Below, piece after piece: positions 36,779-46,092 of a stretch of 57,131 bases of DNA. This stretch comes from CAVRUD01 sp963849635 (GTDB lineage Bacteria; Chloroflexota; Chloroflexia; Thermomicrobiales; UBA6265), in the NCBI GenBank assembly GCA_963849635.1, contig CAWKIA010000006.1, positions 1 to 57,131 of the forward strand, read 5' to 3'. Within the stretch, counting starts at the first letter, position 1. Every line of letters starts with the position of its first letter. The notes beneath the pieces were generated by a model. It was not told where the DNA came from, searched no databases, and was given only the letters and a program-made list of their open reading frames with translations. The position numbers and the translations under genes are program-made.

Positions 36779-38398
36779 TTAGGAACCGCAACTCGGGTAC
36801 GACGTGGAGCCTTCGGTAACCGTTCCGCAGGTTGAATCGGCTGGGCAGCACAGGTCGAGCGGAATGCTCGAACCGTCGGGTGACGGGCAGAGGGTAGAGT
36901 CGGCCGGGCAGCAGCCGGTCTCGATGCCGTCCAAGTCCGCAATGTCGAGCACGGTGATGGCGCACGTCTCGCCGGGATCACAGGTGACGTTGGACCCACC
37001 GGAAATGGAGGGGCAAATCTCGCCCTGGGAACTGCACCGGGCGATGGTGGTGCCGCCAAGGGTCTGGGTCTCGCACGTGTCGCCGGACGGGCAGCAAAGG
37101 TCGAGCCCAAGGGGGAAGGTACTGCCGAGGTCGCAGAGGACGCTGCCGGCCGGGCAGCAGCCGGGCGCGAATGTGCCGACTCCGAGAATGGCGCACGTCT
37201 CGCCGGTCTCACACCGCTCGACACCCGACCCGGAGCCTGTGAAGCAGACCTCGCCCTGAGAGCTGCAGCGGGGGATGCTAGCAGTGTCCAAGACCTGGAT
37301 CTCGCAGGTGTCGCCGGCGGGGCAACAGAGGTCCAAGGGGAAGGAGAGGCCGAGGTCGCAAAGGACACCGTCAGGTGGGCAGCAACCAGGCTCGACGGTA
37401 CCGGAGACACCGAAGTCTGAGATTGCGCAGGTCTCAGTGGCTTCGCAGATGACCGTGCCGCCCGAGGGCAACTCACAGGTCTTTTTGTCTGAGCTGCAGA
37501 TCGTGTAGGTGGTGCCGTCGATCGTCTGGGACTCGCACGTGTCGCCGGCGGGGCAGCAGAGGTCGAGCGGAACGGAGGATAAACCGACGATTTCGCAGAG
37601 AACGCCGTCCGCCGGGCAGCAGCCCGTCTCGATGTCCATGTTCATGATGTCGAGCACTGTGATGGTGCACGTCTCGCCGGGTTCGCACGTAACAGCGGTC
37701 CCGGAACCGAATTGGCAAAAAACGCCCTGGGAACTGCACCGGGGGATGGTGACGCCGCCAAAGGTCTGGGTCTCGCATGTATCGCCCTCGGGGCAGCAGA
37801 GGTCGTAGGGAGCGGGGAGGGTAGCGCCGAAGTCGCAAAGGACGCCTCCTGCTGGGCAGCAGCCGACCACAGGGCCGCTGGTGGAGGAACCGATTCCGGT
37901 GATGGCGCAGGTCTCGTTGGCGGCGCAGGTGATTGAACTACCATCGAATGTTGGGCACGGCGCGATTGTGGTCGTCGTCGTCGTGGTCGTCGGCACCGAA
38001 GTTGTCGTCGATGTCGTGGTCGTAGTCGAGGTGGTAGTCGTCGTCGATGTCGTAGTTGACGTCGTTGTTGTTGACGGCAGGGTCGTTGTGGTGGTCGTTG
38101 GTGCGGCGGTGGTCGTGGTAGTCGGTGGGGAGATGACAAACCCAGGGCCGGTGCAGCTGGCGGGCGGCATGCACCGTGAGTTGCCGTTGCTATATCCGCA
38201 GCAGACGCAACCCGATGCACAGACGCCCGAGTTGCTCGCGCAGACTTTGTTGCCGCATTGAGGTTGGGCCACTTGAGCTCCGGTTGCTCGCGCACCCAGC
38301 AGGCCCGCCCCAAGGGCGGCCAGCGAGCCAAGAAGGCCGCGTCTGGTTTTCGGCGCGGCCATCGACCGCGCCAGAGCGTCGAAGCTCCGGTGATCCAC
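36779..38398 (-). CDS. Secreted cysteine-rich five-repeat protein with Thr-rich stalk
   Basis: A 539-residue protein of unknown function. Order: a cytosolic-looking head (MDHRSFDALARSM), a twin-arginine-like signal (KTRRGLLGSLAALGAGLLGA, residues 17-36), a Cys cluster (eight Cys, residues 48-82), a mucin-like stalk of about 50 residues that are nearly all Thr with some Ser and Pro (93-144), then five tandem repeats of 77-80 residues beginning at Cys 148, 228, 308, 385 and 462. Each repeat has about ten Cys with the pattern C..TC..ETCAI..GCCPA..LC..LDLCCPAGDTCETQ..IPRCSS. The Cys spacing is conserved while the other residues vary, so disulfides or metal binding are likely, and the stalk suggests surface display and glycosylation. 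A hairpin follows it and direct repeats precede it. Confidence 0.85.
   Translation of the reverse strand: MDHRSFDALARSMAAPKTRRGLLGSLAALGAGLLGARATGAQVAQPQCGNKVCASNSGVCASGCVCCGYSNGNSRCMPPASCTGPGFVISPPTTTTTAAPTTTTTTLPSTTTTSTTTSTTTTTSTTTTTSTTTSVPTTTTTTTTIAPCPTFDGSSITCAANETCAITGIGSSTSGPVVGCCPAGGVLCDFGATLPAPYDLCCPEGDTCETQTFGGVTIPRCSSQGVFCQFGSGTAVTCEPGETCTITVLDIMNMDIETGCCPADGVLCEIVGLSSVPLDLCCPAGDTCESQTIDGTTYTICSSDKKTCELPSGGTVICEATETCAISDFGVSGTVEPGCCPPDGVLCDLGLSFPLDLCCPAGDTCEIQVLDTASIPRCSSQGEVCFTGSGSGVERCETGETCAILGVGTFAPGCCPAGSVLCDLGSTFPLGLDLCCPSGDTCETQTLGGTTIARCSSQGEICPSISGGSNVTCDPGETCAITVLDIADLDGIETGCCPADSTLCPSPDGSSIPLDLCCPADSTCGTVTEGSTSYPSCGS
37966..38125 (-). repeat. Thr-codon low-complexity tract
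   Basis: The stalk of the cysteine-rich protein is encoded by a run of ACN/GTN-type trinucleotides, interspersed with Ser and Pro codons. Codons vary in the third base, so it is protein-level low complexity and not a simple microsatellite. Confidence 0.8.
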
Positions 38399-38495
38399 CT
38401 CTGGAGTCCCTTCATTATTTGGTTGTCGCGGCAGCCGGCCGCGCGGATTTCGCCACTCTAGATCACCGCGCGGGCAAGGTCAATTCGGCGTACTG

Positions 38496-38532
38496 GGTCG
38501 ATATTCCTAGGAGTATTAGGTCGAAATTCCTA
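38496..38532. promoter_or_regulatory. Direct repeat GGTCGAWATTCCTA upstream of the Cys-rich gene
   Basis: GGTCGATATTCCTA (38496-38509) and GGTCGAAATTCCTA (38519-38532) recur at a 23-base period about 100-130 bases upstream of the minus-strand cysteine-rich gene, with a weaker half GGTCAATTC at 38478. Read on the minus strand they give two GGAATNTCGACC elements, as tandem regulator sites or paired promoter elements would. The rest of 38399-38929 holds no recognised gene. Confidence 0.45.
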
Positions 38533-38929
38533 TACGAATCGCCGAGTTTGGACGATGCCAGGCATTAGTCCCTGGTTGCTGCGACTACTCTCAATTGCCG
38601 TTCGTCTTCTCCAAGCGCTGACCGACATATGCGGGTCAACGTGTAGCGACAACGGATACAAAGCAGTGTGACTCCGCACCAATCCGAGTTGCGAAGTGCC
38701 GCCATCGTCTGGCGAGAGGTTGGCAACGGACCACACCCCCGACCCCCTAATATCTTGGGGTAGCCCCCGTCGGATGGGTGGGGGGTGACGGAGAACGGAC
38801 GGGGCAGGCCGTTGACTCCGAGGTCGAAGAGGCCGTTGGAGGGCGTGGGTCGCCCCGTCCGCCGCTCCGGCCAGAGCCCGAACAGTTGCCTGGGCGGTCG
38901 AGCCCGAATCCGGCGTGGAATGTCGAGAC

Positions 38930-39197
38930 GAGTGAAACGATCCTGCTAATGAGCCGAATCTACGACCCGGCGACACCGCACACCGGCGCCATGGCGGCGT
39001 CACGGAGGCTCGGGAACGCCCGCCTGCTCACAATCGACGGCTGGGGACACTCCTCGTTTGAGGGTGGGCTGAGTACCTGCGCCAACGCCTTCATGGCATC
39101 CAACCTGATAGACCAAGAGCTGCCACCATCCGGCACCGTTTGCGCGGAAGACGTCCCGCCTTTCGTCACAACAGCGCGGAGTGACGGAGACAGCTAG
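38930..39197 (+). pseudogene. Remnant of alpha/beta hydrolase (TAP-like C-terminal domain)
   Basis: About 88 codons match only the C-terminal part of secreted tripeptidyl-aminopeptidase-like alpha/beta hydrolases: ETILLMSRIYDPATPHTGA (the Asp of the triad), RLGNARLLTIDGWGHSSF (the His), LSTCANAFMASNLIDQELP and GTVCAEDVPPF. The nucleophile half is missing and the upstream sequence is unrelated, so it is a fragment. The 450 bases that follow (39198-39646) hold no gene that I recognise. Confidence 0.65.
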
Positions 39198-39643
39198 TCG
39201 CACATCGCGTGCGGGGTACCACGCGTCCCCAGTCAACGCTGATCGCGCGAACCTCCACGCCTGAGTCGACACCAGCGAACGTGTTAAATGCGTGACCCGC
39301 CGACGCATACTCCAGGGCTGCATGACAGTCCCGCGTCGCGCCATGGGCGGAAGCTGCAGGTCTGTCCGGCGGCGCAGATTCGGCCACCGCGTTCATAACC
39401 GCCGAGAACGGATATCCGTGGCAGGTTCACGACAAAAAGATCCACGGCCTGCGCGTTTCCGTCCCCTGCCCCGAATGCACCGACGATAGCCGAGCATGGG
39501 CAAAACGACAGTCGCGTTCGGCCGAGTCCTGGCGTTCCGAGCGGTAGCGACTGCCGCACAAGGAATTGGGACCATGATAGGCCGCACCCCGGTAGCGGTG
39601 TAGCCATCGGGGTGCGCATTGTCCGATGAATTTGGCCATAAAC

Positions 39644-39719
39644 TGGAGCCGACGAAGGGACTCGAACCCGCAACCTGCTGTTTACAAAACAGCTGCTCTG
39701 CCAATTGAGCTACGTCGGC
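39644..39719 (-). tRNA. tRNA-Thr(TGT)
   Basis: Acceptor GCCGACG pairs with CGTCGGC, discriminator T, with CCA encoded. The anticodon arm GCTGT-TTTGTAA-ACAGC gives TGT. It is divergent from the FAD oxidoreductase gene. Confidence 0.95.
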
Positions 39720-39794
39720 GTAGACGGTTGCCCGTCTGTCTCTGATTATAGTGGATCAGGCAAGCCCATTCGACCGCCACTATGGAGCCCACGA

Positions 39795-41016
39795 ATGCCC
39801 GACACGCCCACAACTTCAGACATTGTCGTCATTGGTGGCGGAATCATGGGGACGTCCATCGCCTGGCATCTTGCCCGCCAGGGAGAGCGACGGGTCACGC
39901 TCCTTGAACGGACCTCGATCGCCTCTGGTGCAAGCGGCCGAACCGGCGCGCTTCTCCGGCAGCACTACACCAATCGCCAAGAGGCCACGCTGGCCCACCT
40001 CAGCCTCACGGTGTTTCGCAACTGGTCAGAGATTGTGGGTGGCGCTTGCGGATTCGAACAGACCGGGCTCCTGGTTACGATCCCAACGGGGCGGGATGCA
40101 GAGGAGAACGTCGCACGGCTACACCTCAACATCGCAATGCAGCAATCGATCGGCATCGATACCCGCGCGGTATCTCCCGAACAGCTCGCGGACATCGATC
40201 CACTTGCTCAGACGGACGATGTCGCTGCCGCCGCATACGAACATTCCTCCGGCTGTGTGGATGCAGTTGCGGCAACCCAGGGGATGGCAGGGAGCCGCTG
40301 TTCAAGCCGGGGCCCGCGTTCTCGAAGAGATCACGGTCGATGCGATCGGCCTTGAAGGAAATCGCGTCGCCGAAGTTCGGACTTCCGGCGGCACAATTCG
40401 GTGCGGCACCGCGATTCTGGCGAATGGGCCATGGTCGCCACGGCTGCTGGCTCCACTCGGGATCGATTTGCCAATCGAGTCCACCCGTGTGCAGGTCGCG
40501 ACTTTTTTGCGCCCGATGGCAGAACTCACGTCACACCCCGCATATGTTGATATCGCCGCGGGAATGTTCTGCCGTCCGTTTGGCCCGGGTCGAACGATGG
40601 TTGGGGTGAGCGGTGGTGACCAACATGATCCCGTCAACGCCGACCAGTATGACCAGACCATTGATGCCACGTATCCAGAACTTGCCCGGGCTGCGCTGGC
40701 CCGCCGGCACCCGTCGATGCGTGCCAGCACATTCCTGACGGGTCACGCCGGGATCTATGACATGACACCCGACGCTCATCCGATCATCGGAAAGCTTCCG
40801 ATTGATGGCCTTTTCATTGCCGCCGGGTTCAGCGGCGCCGGGTTCAAGAAGGGCCCGGCGGTCGGTCAAGCGATGGCTGAACTCATCCTCAACGGTCAGC
40901 CCTCGTTTGTCGATCTCTCACCGTTCCGGCTGGAACGATTCGACGAGCCAGGATGGGATAGACCGTGGAGTGACTCTGAATACGTGCTGTCGTCGGATTT
41001 TGGCCACAAGTTCTGA
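39795..41016 (+). CDS. FAD-dependent oxidoreductase, DAO/sarcosine-oxidase-beta type (one frameshift)
   Basis: A DAO-family flavoenzyme of about 400 residues. The N-terminal dinucleotide fold reads DIVVIGGGIMGTSIAWHLARQG with LLERTSIASGASGRTGALLRQHYT after it, and the C-terminus shows TPDAHPIIGKLPIDGLFIAAGFSGAGFKKGPAVG, given in part, which closes the FAD site. Such enzymes oxidise secondary or N-methyl amines (sarcosine, dimethylglycine) or D-amino acids. The frame changes near 40290, where removing one A from GGGAGCC restores the reading, so a sequence error is likely. ATG 39795 is preferred to upstream starts inside tRNA-Thr. Confidence 0.85.
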
Positions 41017-41096
41017 TTGACCAAGAGGAGTAGAGCGCCCGTGCCGGTGTGCCGGCACGGGCGCTCCAGTTGTCCGTCAGGCGCCAATGGTTCCGA

Positions 41097-42180
41097 CTAG
41101 GACTGGACCGCCGCGATGAGGGCATCCGCCATCTGCGATGTGCCCGCCGCCTTGCTCGGGTCGCGGTCGGCACGGAGGTCGTAGGTCACATTCGTGCCCT
41201 CGGCGATCACCGACGCGACAGCGGCCTCGACCTTCTCGGCAGCCGCCTGTTCGCCAAGGTGACGCAGCATCAAGGCGCCGGCCAGGATCATCGCGGTCGG
41301 GTTCGCTTCGTTCTTGCCGGCGTGGCTCGGGGCGGAGCCGTGGATCGGCTCGAAGACCGCGACGTCGTGGCCGATGTTGCCGCTTGGGGCCACGCCCAGG
41401 CCACCGACCATACCGGCGACGAGGTCGCTGACGATGTCGCCGTAGAGGTTCGGCATGACGAGGACGTCGTACTCGCTCGGCTTCTGCATGAGCTGCATGC
41501 ACATGTTGTCGACGATCCGGTCGTTGAACTCGATCTCGGGGTACCCGGCGGCGACCTCCTGAGCGACGTGGAGGAAGAGGCCGTCGGTGAACTTCATGAT
41601 GTTCGCTTTGTGGACCGCGGTAACCTTCTTGCGGCCGTTGGCTTTGGCGTATTCGAAGGCGTATTCGACGATCCGGCGTGAGCCCTCCGGGGTGATCATC
41701 TTGATGCTGATCGCGGCCGAGTCGGGCACCTGTTTCTTGCTGCGCTTGTTGATCTCGCCGATGATCTCGGCCGCCTCCGGCGTCCCGGTATCGAACTCGA
41801 CGCCAGCGTAGGTGTCTTCCATGTTCTCGCGGACGATGACCAGATCGATATCGTCGAAGGTGCTCTGGACACCTTTGATCGTCTTGCCCGGGCGCAGGTT
41901 TGCGTAGAGACCCAGCGCCTGGCGCAGGCCGACGTTGACGCTGCGGAATCCCCCGCCGATCGGGGTCGTGATGGGTCCCTTCAGGCCGATCTTGTTGGCG
42001 CGGATCGAATCCAGCGTCGACTCCGGGAGGACATCGCCGTGGCGCTCCTGAGGCGTCCATCCCGGCATCGCGAACTTCCCAGTCAAAGCCGACCCCGGTG
42101 GCATCCAGCACCCTGCGGGTGGCCTCCGAAACTTCCGGTCCAATCCCGTCGCCGGGGATCAACGTCACGCGATAACTCAC
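41097..42180 (-). CDS. NAD-type isocitrate dehydrogenase-like (one frameshift)
   Basis: A beta-decarboxylating dehydrogenase of about 360 residues. The N-terminus VTLIPGDGIGPEV lies in one frame up to about 42060 and the rest in another. Hallmarks: RSVNVGLRQALGLYANLRPG (the NAD-IDH/homoisocitrate pattern rather than LeuB), RENMEDTYAG, HKANIMKFTDGLF, LYGDIVSDLVAGMVGGLG and EPIHGSAPSHAGKNEANPT. The likely reaction is isocitrate to 2-oxoglutarate with NAD. GTG 42180 follows AGGAGG. It is divergent from gpmI, 150 bases away. Confidence 0.85.
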
Positions 42181-42333
42181 CGTAGCCTCCTGGGTTTCAA
42201 CTGTGCTCCGCCATTCAGTGCTCATCAGCCGCCGATTGTCGCACGATCGCGCCCACCTACCTAGATTCCGACCGATAATCTCCTCGTATCGCGTCGCATA
42301 GAACCAGCTCGTTCCCGATGGAGGTGTCCCCGA

Positions 42334-43907
42334 ATGGTCGTTAACCATGCCCCGGCTCATGACATTCCGGTGCTAGCGTTGATCATCCTCGACGGCTGGG
42401 GGATCGGACGCGACGAGCCAGGGAACGCCATTTTGGCGGCCAACACCCCGACGATGGATCGCCTGTTGGCAACTTATCCGCACACGACGCTTGCCTGCTC
42501 AGGGGAGGCCGTCGGCCTTCCTGACGGCCAGATGGGCAATTCTGAAGTTGGCCACATGAACCTCGGCGCCGGATTCATCGTCTATCAATGGCTTACGCTC
42601 ATTGATCGCGCCATCACGGAAGGCACCATCGCTCAGAACGATGCCTTTCTATCCGCTTGCTCATTCAGTGGTTTCAACTGGCGGAACGCTTCATCTCATG
42701 GGCCTGGTCAGTGATGGCGGCGTCCACAGCCACATCCGCCACCTGGAAGCCCTTCTGCAGCTGGCCGTCAAGCGCTGGCGTGACGAAGATCGCCGTCCAC
42801 GCCTTCACCGATGGCCGCGACACACCGCCGACATCCGGCCAGGGATACCTCTCCCAGCTTCAGCAGACCTTGACAGTCTCGGCCACGGCCGAATCGCGTC
42901 GGTCTCCGGACGCTACTACGCGATGGATCGAGACCATCGTTGGGACCGGACCAAGCTCGCTTTTGACGCCATCGTCCACGGTATCGGGCCGACGGCCAGC
43001 TTCCGCCGACGAGGCGATCGCCGCCGGCTACGCCAAGGTGTCACGGACGAATTCATCGTGCCGACGGTCGATTCCCGCGCCGGACGGCAAGCCGACGTAC
43101 AATCGCCGCCGGCGATCAGGTGATCGCCTTCAACTTCCGCTCGGATCGCCTGCGACAACTCACTGCGGCCCTCGTTGAACCCGAGTTTTCTGGGTTCGAC
43201 CGCGGCGACATTTCCTGCGGCCATACCAATGACGACATTGACCCGGTACGATGCCCATCTTCCTGTCGCGGTGATTTTCCCGCCCCACGATGTCGACTTT
43301 CCCCTGGCGCGGGTCCTCAGTGATGCGGGCATGACACAATTCCATTGCGCCGAAACAGAGAAGTACGCGCACGTCACCTACTTCTTCAACGGTGGCCGCG
43401 AGGATCCCTTTCCCGGCGAAGCGCGTTCGATGGTCCCTTCGCCCGAACATTGCGACCTACGATCTCCAGCCTGAGATGAGTGCATCTGGCGTGGCCGACA
43501 AAGTTGTCGAGGCGATTGAGTCCGCCCGGTATAGATTCGTGATCGTGAACTTCGCTAACTGCGACATGGTCGGCCACAGCGGCGACTTCGCCGCCGCTGT
43601 TCGCGCTGCCGAAACCGTCGACTCCTGTCTTGCCCGCGTCCTACACGCGATCGCTGCTAAAGGTGGAGTCGCAATTGTCACCTCCGACCACGGCAATGCC
43701 GAAGAGAAGATCGACCGGGACACTGGCGGCCCGGTGACCGCCCATACAACCAATCCTGTCCCGGTCATTTTGGTCACACCGGACGATCATCCGCTCCGCC
43801 ATGTTGACCTGCACAATGGCTGCGTCCTCTCCTCAGTCGCACCTACTGTCCTCCGTTTACTTGGCGTCGATGTGCCCGCATCCATGACATCGACACCACT
43901 GGCGTAG
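42334..43907 (+). pseudogene. gpmI: 2,3-bisphosphoglycerate-independent phosphoglycerate mutase, many frameshifts
   Basis: The two ends are intact and unmistakable. The N-terminus has LALIILDGWGIGRDEPGNAI (metal Asp), the catalytic-Ser region GQMGNSEVGHMNLGAG and GLVSDGGVHSH; the C-terminus has NFANCDMVGHSGDF, VTSDHGNAEEK (metal ligands) and TAHTTNPVPVI. Between about 42650 and 43480 the reading hops through all three frames, giving recognisable pieces such as VHAFTDGRDTPP, AFNFRSDRLRQL and EKYAHVTYFFNGGREDPFPGE. Order and spacing are conserved, so this is one gene of about 520 residues with indel errors. GGAGG precedes ATG 42334. It converts 3- to 2-phosphoglycerate. Confidence 0.85.
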
Positions 43908-43974
43908 GTGGGTTCAGGATGAGTTGAAAGTCCCGTCTGGGTTGCGACTTGCTGCTGGCACGGGCCAAAATAGC

Positions 43975-44003
43975 CTTGGCTAACAATCATTGGCTGAGTA
44001 AAC
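43975..44003 (+). promoter_or_regulatory. Candidate promoter of the metal-binding protein gene
   Basis: TTGGCT (43975-43980) and TAAACC (43998-44003) are 17 bases apart. A second TTGGCTGA lies inside the spacer, giving a direct repeat that could be a regulator site; it does not match a known DtxR, MntR or Zur box. Confidence 0.35.
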
Positions 44004-44049
44004 CTATTCATCACCACGAGTTAGTAGCGCGTCGCCGAGGGATCAACTC

Positions 44050-45006
44050 ATGTCGATGCGATCAATGACTGGACGGATGACATTCGCGGTACTCGCGGCC
44101 TTGATCGTCATTGCCGGAATCGCTGTTCCAAGGCTATTTGGAGACTCTGCTGCCTCAATCGTCGACGGCCGCCTCAAAGTAACGACCACCACCGGGATGA
44201 TTGCGGACCTCGTCAGGAACATCGGCGGTGACAATGTCAATGTCACGGCCTTGATGGGTCCAGGCGTCGATCCGCACCTGTTCAAACCGAGTGCGGGCGA
44301 TGTCCAGCAGCTGAGCATTGCGGATGTGATCTTCTACAACGGCCTCAACCTCGAAGGTCGAATGGTCGATATCTTCGAGAGTCTCTCCCAGGATGGAAAG
44401 CCGACGTTTCCAGTGGCGGAGTTGATCCCCGAGGACCAGCTCCGAATGCCGGTCGACTCTGAAGGCAACTACGACCCGCACATCTGGTTCGACGTCACGC
44501 TCTGGAAGTACGCGGCCCAAGACGTGGCCGAACATCTGGCCGCCGAGGACCCCGACAACGCCGAGGCCTATGCGACCAACCGGGACGCTTACCTGGCGAA
44601 GCTCGATCAACTTGATTCATACATCCGGGAGCAGGTGGCGACGATTCCAGAACCCGGCCGCGTGCTCATCACCGCGCACGATGCCTTCGGCTATTTCGGG
44701 AGGCAGTACGGGCTCGAAGTCTATGGCTTGCAGGGCACGAGCACCGCCTCCGAAGCCAGCGCCAACGACGTCCAGAGTCTGGCCCGGCTGATCGTCGACC
44801 GGCAGGTGAAAGCTATCTTCGTCGAATCGAGCGTCCCCCTGGCCACCATTGAAGCGGTCCAGGCCGCCTGCAAGGCTTCAGGATGGGACGTCACCATTGG
44901 TGGCCAGCTCTTCTCGGATGCGATGAGCAGGTCGGGTTCCCCAGAAGGGACCTACATCGGAATGGTCCGGCACAACATCGACGCGATCGTCCGAGCACTC
45001 AGGTGA
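44050..45006 (+). CDS. Zinc/manganese-type ABC transporter substrate-binding protein (TroA-like)
   Basis: A 318-residue cluster A-I (ZnuA/TroA/MntC) metal-binding protein. An N-terminal hydrophobic segment (FAVLAALIVIAGIAVPRLF) serves as signal or anchor; no lipobox Cys is present. Ligands are visible: His in GVDPHLFKP, His in YDPHIWFDV, His in ITAHDAFGYFG and Asp in LFSDAMS, the three-His-one-Asp set of TroA, which can take Zn or Mn. GAGGGATC precedes ATG 44050. No ATPase or permease gene is adjacent in the window, so its transporter must be elsewhere or lost. The next gene is a DtxR regulator. Confidence 0.9.
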   Translation: MSMRSMTGRMTFAVLAALIVIAGIAVPRLFGDSAASIVDGRLKVTTTTGMIADLVRNIGGDNVNVTALMGPGVDPHLFKPSAGDVQQLSIADVIFYNGLNLEGRMVDIFESLSQDGKPTFPVAELIPEDQLRMPVDSEGNYDPHIWFDVTLWKYAAQDVAEHLAAEDPDNAEAYATNRDAYLAKLDQLDSYIREQVATIPEPGRVLITAHDAFGYFGRQYGLEVYGLQGTSTASEASANDVQSLARLIVDRQVKAIFVESSVPLATIEAVQAACKASGWDVTIGGQLFSDAMSRSGSPEGTYIGMVRHNIDAIVRALR

Positions 45007-45264
45007 CGATATCCACATCTAGGTTTCGATCGTCCGCCTGCTTAACCAGGATGGCAGCCCGTGATGGTCGGCTGAATCCGAACTCAGGGCACTCGATGGC
45101 AATACCTGTTCTGGCCCGATAGATTTCCGGTTAACCATTTCTTTCCCCGACATGCGATTGTGGGATTTGAGCAATCTCCCGACGGAGTACTATTGAGGAC
45201 TTCCTCTTTCCCCAGCGCTACCGCGGGGCGGAGGAAATGAAGTCGACATTACTCGGGGCTGTGA

Positions 45265-46014
45265 ATGACTGACGACGTCGAGAGCAAGCCGTTCGCGGCA
45301 AACAGGATCAACACGGTTGGGGACGACGCCGCGGCGACGCCGAAGATTACGCACGCGATGGAGGACTACCTCAAAGTCGCCTATCGTCTGCAACAAGAAG
45401 GTGGCCCAGTTTCGACCCAGCGGCTGGCCGACGAGCTCGGCATCTCCGGCCCATCTGTGACGAATATGGTCAAGCGCCTGCACGATCTCCAACTGGTGAG
45501 CCACACCCGCTACCACGGCATGGAACTCACCGCGAGCGGCCAGCGCATCGCCCTGGAAGTTCTCCGTCACCACCGCCTGCTTGAGCTGTACCTCAAAGAG
45601 TCGCTGGGGTACGACTGGGATCAGGTCCACGATGAAGCCGAGCGCCTGGAGCACCACGTCTCCGAGGAGCTCGAGGCACGGATGGATTCGATCCTGGGCT
45701 TCCCGAAGGTTGATCCGCACGGCGACCCAATCCCAAGCCGTGAAGGAATCATTGCCAGCGTTCCGGCCACCCGGCTGGTCGATCTAGACGCGGGAGACCG
45801 GGCCCGGGTGAGCCGGGTCTCCGACCGCGATCCGGACCAGCTGCGCTACCTCGGCGAACTCGGGCTATACCCCGGCGTGGAGATCAACGTCGAAGAGAAG
45901 CTGCCGTTCGACGGTCCTATCCGGATCGCCATCGGCGCCGCCACTCACATCATTGGCCGCACGCTGGCGGCGGCGGTTAACGTCGATTCGGTCGAGCATC
46001 TCGGCGAGTCATAA
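45265..46014 (+). CDS. DtxR/MntR-family metal-dependent regulator
   Basis: A 249-residue protein with a 30-residue leader, a winged helix (STQRLADELGISGPSVTNMVKRLHDLQLVSH), a dimerisation/metal domain (HHRLLELYLKESLGYDWDQVHDEAERLEHH, given in part) and a C-terminal SH3-like FeoA domain (GDRARVSRVSDRDPDQLRYLGELGLYPG). DtxR proteins bind Fe or Mn and repress uptake genes. The preceding substrate-binding gene on the same strand is the likely target. The 258-base gap holds TTGAGC-18-TATTGA as a weak promoter and a GGTTAACC palindrome at 45130-45137. Confidence 0.92.
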   Translation: MTDDVESKPFAANRINTVGDDAAATPKITHAMEDYLKVAYRLQQEGGPVSTQRLADELGISGPSVTNMVKRLHDLQLVSHTRYHGMELTASGQRIALEVLRHHRLLELYLKESLGYDWDQVHDEAERLEHHVSEELEARMDSILGFPKVDPHGDPIPSREGIIASVPATRLVDLDAGDRARVSRVSDRDPDQLRYLGELGLYPGVEINVEEKLPFDGPIRIAIGAATHIIGRTLAAAVNVDSVEHLGES

Positions 46015-46092
46015 TCCGTCAAAAATGCGACAATAGGCGGCAGCTTACAGTTCGTTAGCCCGTTCATTGGCCAGGTAGCAGAGGAGTTCCCC

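Noticed and set aside
36623..36835. Plus-strand ORF of 70 codons after the SOS box
   Set aside because: It has no ribosome site of its own, has stops between it and the upstream ATG, and runs through the terminator hairpin of the opposite gene.
36800..37900. Regular repeats resembling a CRISPR or satellite array
   Set aside because: The period is about 231-240 bases, the repeats are coding in one frame and only Cys codons and short motifs are conserved.
38530..39003. Minus-strand ORF of 157 codons
   Set aside because: Composition is that of an antisense frame, with no motif, and it overlaps the hydrolase remnant on the other strand.
39284..39673. Minus-strand ORF of 129 codons
   Set aside because: Its N-terminus is the translated tRNA-Thr; a GAFGAGDGNAQAVDLFVVNLPR piece looks coding but matches no family I can name.
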